DNA from: CAIKZZ01 sp036742455
GTDB lineage: Bacteria > Pseudomonadota > Gammaproteobacteria > Steroidobacterales > Steroidobacteraceae
Reading direction: 5' to 3'
Length of the DNA: 20,728 bases
NCBI GenBank assembly: GCA_036742455.1
Contig: DAINQU010000037.1
Coordinates: 1 to 20,728 of the forward strand
Shown: positions 9,101 to 14,582 of the stretch, one piece after another
Position numbering within the stretch: position 1 is the stretch's first letter
How the letters are laid out: each line of letters starts with the position of its first letter
Program-made: the position numbers and the translations under genes
The notes under the pieces: generated by a model
What the model saw: the letters and a program-made list of their open reading frames with translations, nothing else
Database searches by the model: none
Told to the model about the DNA's origin: nothing

Positions 9101-10302
9101 CTGCCGGCGTCTATCTTTTCTCCGTGCAAGCCGGGGATGGCGCGCCGACGGCAACGTCGAGCCCCCTGCCCTTGCCGGCCCTCCACGTCGGCGTGGGTCC
9201 GGGTGTGGCGAGTGCGGATGTCGAGGTCATGGGTCGACAGAGTGACAGCACGGGCTGGCTCGTCCGCAGCGGTGATTTTCTCGTCCTGCGGCTGCTCGCC
9301 GCGCAGACGCCGGTGCTGGTCACCTCCCTGCAAGATCCCTCGGGTCGTGCGCTCACGGTGCGCGCGGAGCGCTTGGACGCCCGGTTCGACGAGGTGTCGG
9401 TGGCGCCGGCGGTGACCGCACGTCGCGAGGCCTCGGTCGGACTTCCGCTGGAAGTCGCGGCGCACATCCGCAACAAGGGCAATGTCGTCTACACCCGCGA
9501 GGCCTGGGCCGGTCGGGTGGAACCGGGCCTGTGGGTGGAGTCCTTCTCGATCCAACCGCTCGAGGGCCTCATGGCCTCCGAATTGGAATACAAGAGTCTC
9601 ACCTCGAGCGGCTTCGAAACGCCGTGGATCTCGGACAACAAGCTCTGTGGCACGCAAGGCATGGGCGTCCCCTTGATCGGCTTCGCGGTACGCCTCAAGC
9701 CCGGTGCGCGCGCCTCCGGCTACGACATTGAATACACCGGCTACTTCGCCTCGGGCACCTTGGTCGGGCCCTTGAAGAACGGCGTGCCGTGTCGGTCCAC
9801 GGTCGCGAACGATCCGCTGGAAGGACTCCAAATTCGGGTGCTGCCGCGCGGCCACGCGCCGAGCGTCGGCGTAACCGCCGTGGCAGCGCCGGCCAAAGGC
9901 CGCCGCGGCCCGGGCCGTGCCGCCGCGCCGGCCGCCACGTCGCGTAGAGGCGCCGCCGCCAAGTCCCGCAAGTCCAAGACCGCCAAGGCCACCAAGGCCA
10001 CCGCGGCGAACGGGAAGACCGCGAAACGCAAAGCCGCCGCCCAGCGTGGCGCCGGCAAGACGAAGTCCACGGCCGAGACCCGTGCGCCCCGCGCAACGGC
10101 GACCGGCGCAAAACGCGGTCGACCGCCCGCGTCCAAAGGCAGTGCCGTAACCAAGACGCCGGGCCGCCGCCCAAGGGCGGTGACGGCGAGCGCCCCGGCG
10201 CCGACCACCCCCGCGCGTGCCGCACTGCGGCGCGTGGCCACCCGGCTGACGACCGAGGACAGCGCCGCGAACGTGGCGCCGACCGCGCCGGCGACGACCT
10301 AA
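6163..10302 (+). CDS. Giant composite glycosyltransferase (helical repeats, beta domains, GT2, GT4, ChW-like repeats, H1-like tail)
   Basis: I chose the ATG at 6163 because it overlaps the NRPS stop (ATGA) and begins MSSRPSRPKL. The frame is open further upstream, but that part lies inside the NRPS. The product has 1379 residues. Residues 1-135 are TPR-like helices. Residues 140-305 look like beta-sandwich domains (AGWAREAG, Trp149). Residues 325-565 are a GT2 transferase with IDDA (Asp360), NAD (412-414) and GEETDF (512-516). Residues 595-930 are a GT4-like transferase (SHALGGGVERF, WPETWSY) in which the second Glu of the EX7E pattern is Ala. About 960-1228 is a beta-rich part ending in two repeats resembling clostridial hydrophobic W (ChW) domains. 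Residues 1242-1379 are a Lys/Ala/Arg-rich tail with GRP cores like an AT-hook (KRGRPP at 1317-1322). GT2 and GT4 enzymes move sugars from nucleotide-sugar donors; the acceptor here is unknown. The Met at base 9046 could be a second internal start. Confidence 0.85.
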   Translation: MSSRPSRPKLSLATLLLQSEAAEERGDRAEALRQIDRAYRVYPDAWTSIVRPYALLLARDGHDDRAALAMLDRAVALGTDEALETCYLAVVARSGTRADRLHALSRAVARLALRADGPWARAACDLLRHEPTLAAGLLLLGPDFTLAGWAREAGVWQVRVDGRAIDIPKPDADGFWRIRLAPAAYRARIEATVDGRGVIGHAAQRPAHGGLVVTTHVDGDCLTVRAQSTWDPAYVPTLTLRVPARRVVRPSSADVPTASSGFSTWEYRAQRTDGDDRVPWTGTLSTPDGVACPLPENPWLWPRAARADRAAPKGRAPRRPPARAPRAILVPIYAGRAETQACLQALARTCPPGTRVLVIDDATPDEALAQWVRQWAHENGAQWLRHDRNQGFVAAVNNGLAACRGHDVVLLNADTVVHGDWLGRLTDAAYARGNHGTVTPWSGDGTVVSYPVSGESPTGPTGAALDALVTQTFPRQTVRLPVGVGFCLYLRHDCLASVGTLSAAVFGVGYGEETDFCLRAAAAGYRSVLAADVYVEHRGGRSFGARRAALQARAQRLVEYRHPGYAARVAAYLARDPLGAWRRRLDEVQLQTHSARWVLLVSHALGGGVERFAEARQRALQLAGYSVLLLSPDGRDEQHRVRVRAPGLALESLVYDTRTEASALTQLLRALPLDRVELQHVLNLPFSVIDGLFELGVPVDVQLHDYVYLCPQVTLMGPEGRYCGERGLADCRRCVAAQGTVLTPALGAAALRRRTGVWLRRARQIVAPSADTAERYRRYWPALDIRVVPHAPLRTAPRLPTRSTTRAHTRIALLGGIGVHKGYRVLRDCARYAAAHDLPLEFVVIGYTHDDATLLATDRVAITGPYGEDELGPLLAREQPDAVFLASVWPETWSYTLDAALDTGRPIVAFDIGAIARRLSQSKTGNLLPLQANTADICTALLAAGTSARMPTDSFSTGVARMAPVDPNALTSTVQVLPLPAGVYLFSVQAGDGAPTATSSPLPLPALHVGVGPGVASADVEVMGRQSDSTGWLVRSGDFLVLRLLAAQTPVLVTSLQDPSGRALTVRAERLDARFDEVSVAPAVTARREASVGLPLEVAAHIRNKGNVVYTREAWAGRVEPGLWVESFSIQPLEGLMASELEYKSLTSSGFETPWISDNKLCGTQGMGVPLIGFAVRLKPGARASGYDIEYTGYFASGTLVGPLKNGVPCRSTVANDPLEGLQIRVLPRGHAPSVGVTAVAAPAKGRRGPGRAAAPAATSRRGAAAKSRKSKTAKATKATAANGKTAKRKAAAQRGAGKTKSTAETRAPRATATGAKRGRPPASKGSAVTKTPGRRPRAVTASAPAPTTPARAALRRVATRLTTEDSAANVAPTAPATT

Positions 10303-10310
10303 GCCTGCAC

Positions 10311-10343
10311 GTCCGACGCGGCATCCAGGATGGCGCGTCGGAC
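10311..10343 (+). promoter_or_regulatory. Strong intercistronic hairpin just before the GT4 start codon
   Basis: Arms GTCCGACGCG (10311-10320) and CGCGTCGGAC (10334-10343) pair perfectly over 10 bp. The inner CATCC and GGATG are also complementary, so the 33 bases are almost one palindrome. There is no T-tract, so it is not a classic intrinsic terminator. It sits 8 bases after the stop of the large glycosyltransferase and 7 bases before the next start codon, where a ribosome binding site would be. It may therefore control translation or mRNA processing between the two genes. The pairing is seen directly; the role is inferred. Confidence 0.5.
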
Positions 10344-10350
10344 CTCCGCT

Positions 10351-11595
10351 ATGAACCTTCTCTTCGTCCATCAGAACTTACCGGGGCAGTATCTGCACCT
10401 CGCGCAGCATTACGCGCGCGATCCCGCGCACCGTGTGCACTTTTTGACCCAGGCCAACCACAATCAGTTGGCAGGCGTCGAGAAGGTGGTTTACCCGGTT
10501 GAGACGCGCGTCCCGACGTTGTGCCATCCGTTCTCGATGGAATTCGATCGGATGATCACCGTCGGCACGGCCGCCGCCGAGCGCGCGAGTGCCCTCGCCG
10601 CGACCGGCTACCGGCCCGACATCATCGTCGGCCACGCCGGCTGGGGCGAATTGCTCTACCTGCGCGACGTCTTCCCCGACACGCCGATACTCGGCAACTT
10701 CGAGTTCTACTATCACGCGGAAGGACACGACGTCGGCTTTGATCCGGAGTTCGAGTCCATCTTCAACAGTCCCGCGCGGCTGCGTACGCGCAACGCCACG
10801 ACGCTGCTGAGCTTCGAGTCGGTCGACTGGGGCCACACGGCGACCCGATGGCAACACAGTCTGCATCCGCCGCACATGCAAGCGGGACTCAGCGTGCTGC
10901 ACGAGGGCGTGGACACCGACATCGCCTGTCCCAACCCATCGGCGACCTTTGTGTTGCCGAACGGGCGAACGCTGACCCCGAAAGACGCGGTGGTCACCTA
11001 CGTGGCGCGGAACTTAGAGCCGTACCGCGGGTTTCATACCTTCATGCGCTCGCTGCCGGCGCTGCAGCGGCGCCACCCGAAGGCTGAGTTTGTGCTGGTC
11101 GGCGGCGACGCGGTCAGCTACGGCGCGCCGCACGCCCCCGGTTCCACGTTCCGGCAGTGGATGCTCGACGAGTTGGGCGACGCCTTGGACCTCACGCGCA
11201 TCCATTTTCTCGGTCAGGTGCCGTACGACCGCTACCTGCAATTGCTGCAGGTCTCCTCGGCGCACGTGTATTTGACCTACCCGTTCGTGTTGAGTTGGAG
11301 CTTCATCGAGGCGCTGTCGATGGGCTGCGTGGTCATCGGCTCGCGCACTCCACCCGTGATGGAAGTGCTGCAGGACGGCGTCAACGGCTTGGCCGTCGAC
11401 TTCTTCTCGACCGACGCGATCGCCGATGCCGTCACGACCGCGCTGACCAAACCACGCCTCGCGGCGCGACTGCGCCGAGCGGCGCGGCAGACGGCCGTGG
11501 CGCACTACGACCTGCATCGCCGTCAGTTGCCGGCTTGGACGCGGCTCATCGACGATTTGCGGCGCGGTCGCACGCCCGAGACGGACCACGGCTGA
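10351..11595 (+). CDS. Glycosyltransferase family 4 protein
   Basis: From ATG 10351 the product has 414 residues and begins MNLLFVHQNLPGQ, the usual N-terminus of this GT4 subfamily. An in-frame ATG at 10330 would add seven residues (MARRTSA) that do not look conserved. No good Shine-Dalgarno sequence precedes either start. The family pattern is clear: GHAGWGELLYLRDVFPD with FEFYYH in the N-terminal Rossmann half, a GVDTD turn in the middle, and YPFVLSWSFIEAL followed by GSRTPPVMEV and GLAVDFF in the donor-binding half. This subfamily has LSWS..E in place of the first Glu of EX7E, so that is not a defect. It probably adds a sugar to a cell-surface or secreted product together with the GT2/GT4 gene just upstream. 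No membrane segment is visible, so it acts in the cytosol or at the inner face of the membrane. Confidence 0.9.
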   Translation: MNLLFVHQNLPGQYLHLAQHYARDPAHRVHFLTQANHNQLAGVEKVVYPVETRVPTLCHPFSMEFDRMITVGTAAAERASALAATGYRPDIIVGHAGWGELLYLRDVFPDTPILGNFEFYYHAEGHDVGFDPEFESIFNSPARLRTRNATTLLSFESVDWGHTATRWQHSLHPPHMQAGLSVLHEGVDTDIACPNPSATFVLPNGRTLTPKDAVVTYVARNLEPYRGFHTFMRSLPALQRRHPKAEFVLVGGDAVSYGAPHAPGSTFRQWMLDELGDALDLTRIHFLGQVPYDRYLQLLQVSSAHVYLTYPFVLSWSFIEALSMGCVVIGSRTPPVMEVLQDGVNGLAVDFFSTDAIADAVTTALTKPRLAARLRRAARQTAVAHYDLHRRQLPAWTRLIDDLRRGRTPETDHG

Positions 11596-11652
11596 ATGCC
11601 GACCACCCCACACACTGCGTTGTACTCTTTCCCTTTTTGAGGATCCGCTGTC

Positions 11653-13077
11653 ATGCGTTTCGACACTTCCCGGTCTTTGATTGCGATCGCTTTTGCCGCC
11701 GCGTGCGCGAGCCCGACGGCGCTCGCGTCGATAAGCGGTCCCGATGTCTTCGGGACAGACAGCCGCATCGCGAAGACGGCCCCCGAATACCGTCCGCACG
11801 CGGGCGTCGGTTGCGAGCTGCCGAGCGCCGCACTCACCCTCGATCGCGCCATTGACCTCGCGCTGTGCCGCAACCCGGCCACGCGCGCCGCTTGGGCGGC
11901 CGCGCAAGTTCAGGCCGCGGCGCTCGGTGTCGCCGAAGGCGCCTACTTGCCGTCGATCGCGGTGACGGGCAACGAGAATCATCTCTCGGGTGACCTCACG
12001 GCCGGCGCGCTCACCAGCACGCAGCAAGACGGCAAGAGCGCCGTGGCGGCCCTGTCGTGGACGTTGGTGGATTTTGGGGCCCGCCGCAGCGACGTGGCGA
12101 ACGCGCGCAGCCTGCTCGATGCCGCGGCGCACACCGGCAGTGCCACGGCCCAGCGCACGGTCGCTGACGTGATCCAAAGCTACTACGGTGTCGTCGCCAC
12201 GGATCTTGCGGTCAGCGCCAATCAACAAACCGAAGCCAACGCCGCGCGCAGCCTGGAAGTTGCGCGCGCGTTGCAGACCGGTGGCGCCGCGACCCTCGCG
12301 GACGTCATGCAGGCCGAGACGGCCTATCAGCAGTCGGTTTACAACCGCATCCAGGCGGTGAATGCGGCGAAAGCCAGCCGCGCCAACCTCGCAACTCTGT
12401 TGGGGTTTAGCGCCGATCAGCCGCTCTCGCTCGCGCCCATCGCCGCCCCGTCGGCGCCGGCTGTGACCGCGCGCGTTGGCGAGCTCCTAACGCTCGCGGC
12501 GCAGCAGCGACCGGACTTGGCCGCCGCACGCGACCAACGGGCCGCCGCCGAAGCGGAGGTCACGGCCGCGCGCGCGGTTGGTCGACCCAAGATCAGCTTC
12601 GGGGCGCAGCGCAGCGTGAGCGAACTCACCGCCTACCCGCGTCAAAACACGAACGCGGTCGGGTTCTCGGTCTCGGTACCGGTGTTCTCAGGGCTGCAGA
12701 CGCACTACGGGATCCGTCGTGCGCAAGCGGCGCTGGACGAGGTGACCGCGCAAGTCGAGCAATCGCGCTTGTCGGTGTCCTTGGACGTGTGGAACGCGTA
12801 TCACAGTCTAGACGCCGCGAACCAAGCGCTCGCCACGAGCGCGGCGCTCGCCAAAGCGGCCGCCACGAACGAAGAGATCGCCATCGGCCGGTATCAGTCG
12901 GGCGTGGGCTCCATCCTCGACGTCTTGACCGCACAATCCGCCGGATCGACCGCGCGCCTCGTGCGGATTCAGGCCGAGTACAACTGGCAATCGGCGCGCG
13001 CCCAATTGGCGCTCGCGGTGGGACGGCTCAGTTCGAATGCGGATTTGGAGGCGATCGCCCCCACGAGCACGCCGTAA
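11653..13077 (+). CDS. TolC-family outer-membrane efflux/type I secretion protein
   Basis: The product has 474 residues. The start is supported by GAGGA at 11639-11643, nine bases before the ATG. An N-terminal signal peptide is visible (Arg residues, then IAIAFAAACA, likely cleavage after Ala25 in ALA-S). The mature protein has the two-fold TolC/OEP plan: LTLDRAIDLALCRNP, long Ala/Gln-rich coiled-coil helices, short beta-barrel parts (VAALSWTLVDFGARRS and AVGFSVSVPVFSG), and a second half ending in ARAQLALAVGRL. Such proteins form a trimeric channel through the outer membrane that serves ABC exporters and RND pumps. The gene directly upstream of an RTX-like cargo suggests type I secretion. 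The ABC transporter and membrane-fusion protein are not in this window. It lies 57 bases after the GT4 gene on the same strand. Confidence 0.92.
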   Translation: MRFDTSRSLIAIAFAAACASPTALASISGPDVFGTDSRIAKTAPEYRPHAGVGCELPSAALTLDRAIDLALCRNPATRAAWAAAQVQAAALGVAEGAYLPSIAVTGNENHLSGDLTAGALTSTQQDGKSAVAALSWTLVDFGARRSDVANARSLLDAAAHTGSATAQRTVADVIQSYYGVVATDLAVSANQQTEANAARSLEVARALQTGGAATLADVMQAETAYQQSVYNRIQAVNAAKASRANLATLLGFSADQPLSLAPIAAPSAPAVTARVGELLTLAAQQRPDLAAARDQRAAAEAEVTAARAVGRPKISFGAQRSVSELTAYPRQNTNAVGFSVSVPVFSGLQTHYGIRRAQAALDEVTAQVEQSRLSVSLDVWNAYHSLDAANQALATSAALAKAAATNEEIAIGRYQSGVGSILDVLTAQSAGSTARLVRIQAEYNWQSARAQLALAVGRLSSNADLEAIAPTSTP

Positions 13078-13246
13078 GCCGAACCTCCGTGTCGGGTGCG
13101 TGCGAGGCGCGTCACAGTCTGCGCATCCCGTGCCCGACACCCACCAAACACCGCCAAAAGCGTGCGGTGCCGCACGTAGTCGCATCGCGGTAAACCCGTA
13201 GCCTCCGCTGCACAGCGATCACCGTCGTGATCGAACGGAGCGAGCC
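13078..13246 (+). promoter_or_regulatory. Leader region with three inverted repeats between the TolC gene and the cargo gene
   Basis: This 169-base gap holds three separate inverted repeats. GTGTCGGG (13089-13096) pairs with CCCGACAC (13133-13140) across a 36-base loop and could end TolC transcription, although no T-run follows. CGTGCGGTGCCGCACG (13161-13176) is a perfect 16-base palindrome. CGATCAC (13216-13222) pairs with GTGATCG (13227-13233) over a 4-base loop and ends just before the ribosome binding site GGAG (13237-13240) of the cargo gene. The last one could expose or hide that site. I see no convincing -35/-10 pair. The repeats are seen directly; the roles are inferred. Confidence 0.4.
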
Positions 13247-14506
13247 ATGGCATCGACCAACATCACGATCCCGGCCGGCGCCTCGGCCACGGTCACGAAC
13301 GGCAACACCAACGTCTACGGACTCGGCAACGCCACGCTCACTGCCGGCAACGGCACCGACTTCGTCCACATCCTCGGCAACGGCAGCGTCGCCGTGGGCA
13401 CCGGCCCGGACACGATTCAGATCGGCGGCGCGGGCGCGGTCCGCGCGAGCGGTTCGGCCGCGGACCAGGTGACGATCGCCGGTGCCGGTAAAATCACTCT
13501 CGGCGGCGGCGCCAACCAAATTCAACTCGGCAGTGGCAGCGTCTCCGTCGGCAACGGCGCGAACCGAATCGCGGTCAGCGGCGCGGGCTCGGTGTCGCTC
13601 GGCACCGGCGCCAACACGGTCACCCTGGGCAGCGGCACCGTGGTTGCGGGCGGCGCATCCACGGGCCGCGAAGGCGGCTCACTGCCGTCCAACGGTAACG
13701 ATGCGGTCACGGTCGTGGGCGCAGGGGCCGTCACGCTCGGCGGCGGCGCCGACACGATCAGCCTCGGCAGCGGCAGCGTGTCCGTGGGGAACGGCGCGAA
13801 CCGCGTGACGGTCGCCGGCGCCGGCAGCGTGCGCGCCGGCAACGGCGCGAACACCGTTGCCTTGGGTTCTGGCACCGTCTCCGTCGGCAACGGCAACAAC
13901 CTCGTTAACGTGACCGGCGCGGCCAGCGTGGCGCTCGGCACCGGGTCCGACAGCGTGACCGTCGGTGCCGGTAACAGCACGGTCGCCGCAACCGGCCACG
14001 CGACGGTGAACGGCGCGGGCGGTGTGAGCGCGACACTCGCCAACGGCCAGGTGCAACTGCTCAACACCGGGGCGTACCAAACGGATCGCGCGGTCAGTGG
14101 CGCGGTCACCTTGCTCGGCGGCAGCGGCGCCACGCGTTTTGTGGGCGGCGCCAGCGCCTCGAATGCCTCGATGAAAGGCGGCACCGGGAACGCGACGTTC
14201 GTCGGCGGCGCCGGTCACGACACGCTCCAGGCCGGCAGTGGCTCGAACCTGTTCGAGTTCTTCAAGTCCACGCAGACCGCGCAGTACGGCGGTGGCGCGG
14301 GCGGCACCCATGTGATTCAAGGCTTCAATACCGCCGCAGGTGGGGGCTTGTACGTCGAGGGCTATACCCTCGCCCAACTGCAATCGCTCGGCGATATCAA
14401 GGTCGTCGGGGGCAACACCGTGATCACGCTGGCCGATCGCACGTCGATTACGCTCGTGGGCGTCACGAACCTGTCGGCCAACAACCTGACCACCACAGCG
14501 ACCTAA
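13247..14506 (+). CDS. Beta-solenoid/RTX-like repeat protein, likely type I secretion cargo
   Basis: The product has 419 residues with no signal peptide, rich in Gly, Ala, Ser, Thr, Asn and Val, with almost no Cys or Trp. GGAG lies six bases before the ATG. Residues about 20-240 are a run of glycine-rich rungs of the type V-x-h-G-x-G-x-N/D-x-h. The N/D positions (38, 55, 73, 90, 106, 123, then 152, 169, 185, 202, 218, 235) are mostly spaced 16 or 17 apart. Residues 291-299 and 311-337 contain RTX-like nonapeptides (GGSGATRFV, GGTGNATFV, GGAGHDTLQ). The end, with HVIQGF, a VEGYTLAQLQSLG stretch and VITLADRTSITLVGV, matches the usual C-terminal region of type I secreted RTX proteins. It probably folds as a Ca-stabilised beta-roll or beta-helix outside the cell, as an adhesin or surface-layer-like protein. 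The enzymatic role is unknown and no catalytic domain is visible. The TolC gene upstream fits export. Confidence 0.8.
   Translation: MASTNITIPAGASATVTNGNTNVYGLGNATLTAGNGTDFVHILGNGSVAVGTGPDTIQIGGAGAVRASGSAADQVTIAGAGKITLGGGANQIQLGSGSVSVGNGANRIAVSGAGSVSLGTGANTVTLGSGTVVAGGASTGREGGSLPSNGNDAVTVVGAGAVTLGGGADTISLGSGSVSVGNGANRVTVAGAGSVRAGNGANTVALGSGTVSVGNGNNLVNVTGAASVALGTGSDSVTVGAGNSTVAATGHATVNGAGGVSATLANGQVQLLNTGAYQTDRAVSGAVTLLGGSGATRFVGGASASNASMKGGTGNATFVGGAGHDTLQAGSGSNLFEFFKSTQTAQYGGGAGGTHVIQGFNTAAGGGLYVEGYTLAQLQSLGDIKVVGGNTVITLADRTSITLVGVTNLSANNLTTTAT
13481..13891 (+). repeat. Internal tandem duplication in the beta-solenoid gene (79-codon offset)
   Basis: Bases 13481-13654 (residues 79-136) and 13718-13891 (residues 158-215) encode segments that match at 43 of 58 positions by hand count, with a constant offset of 237 bases. 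Both copies contain GSGSVSVGNGANR. Each copy holds about three and a half rungs. A non-repeat insert (residues about 137-150, with GREGGSLPSNG) separates them and breaks the 16/17 rhythm. The pattern suggests growth of the solenoid by segmental duplication. Confidence 0.75.
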
Positions 14507-14520
14507 GCGCAGACACGGTC

Positions 14521-14565
14521 CGATCGAGGCGACCCGACGGTCGCCTCGATCGACCCGCTTCGGGT
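14521..14565. terminator. Tandem hairpins between convergent genes (probable bidirectional terminator)
   Basis: CGATCGAGGCGACC (14521-14534) and GGTCGCCTCGATCG (14539-14552) form a perfect 14-bp stem with loop CGAC. A second small stem ACCCG-CTT-CGGGT (14553-14565) follows at once. They lie 14 bases after the stop of the cargo gene and 18 bases before the 3' end of the convergent aminotransferase gene, so they can stop transcription from both sides. A U-tract is missing on both strands, as is common in GC-rich genomes, so Rho help or mRNA 3'-end protection is possible. Confidence 0.7.
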
Positions 14566-14582
14566 CCGTCGCCGCTCGTGTG

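Noticed and set aside
8986..10371. 461-residue open frame on the minus strand
   Set aside because: It is antisense to the C-terminal part of the composite glycosyltransferase. Its Gly/Arg-rich low-complexity text is what GC-rich DNA gives in the opposite frame; no known domain is visible.
11596..11652. Terminator or promoter in the gap before the TolC gene
   Set aside because: There is only a pyrimidine-rich stretch and the ribosome binding site; no stem and no -35/-10 pair could be supported.
11014..12228. 404-residue open frame on the minus strand
   Set aside because: It is a shadow of the GT4 and TolC genes, which have strong family patterns on the + strand.
13481..13891. CRISPR-like array in the repeat region
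   Set aside because: The repeats are in-frame protein rungs with imperfect DNA identity and no unique spacers of constant length.
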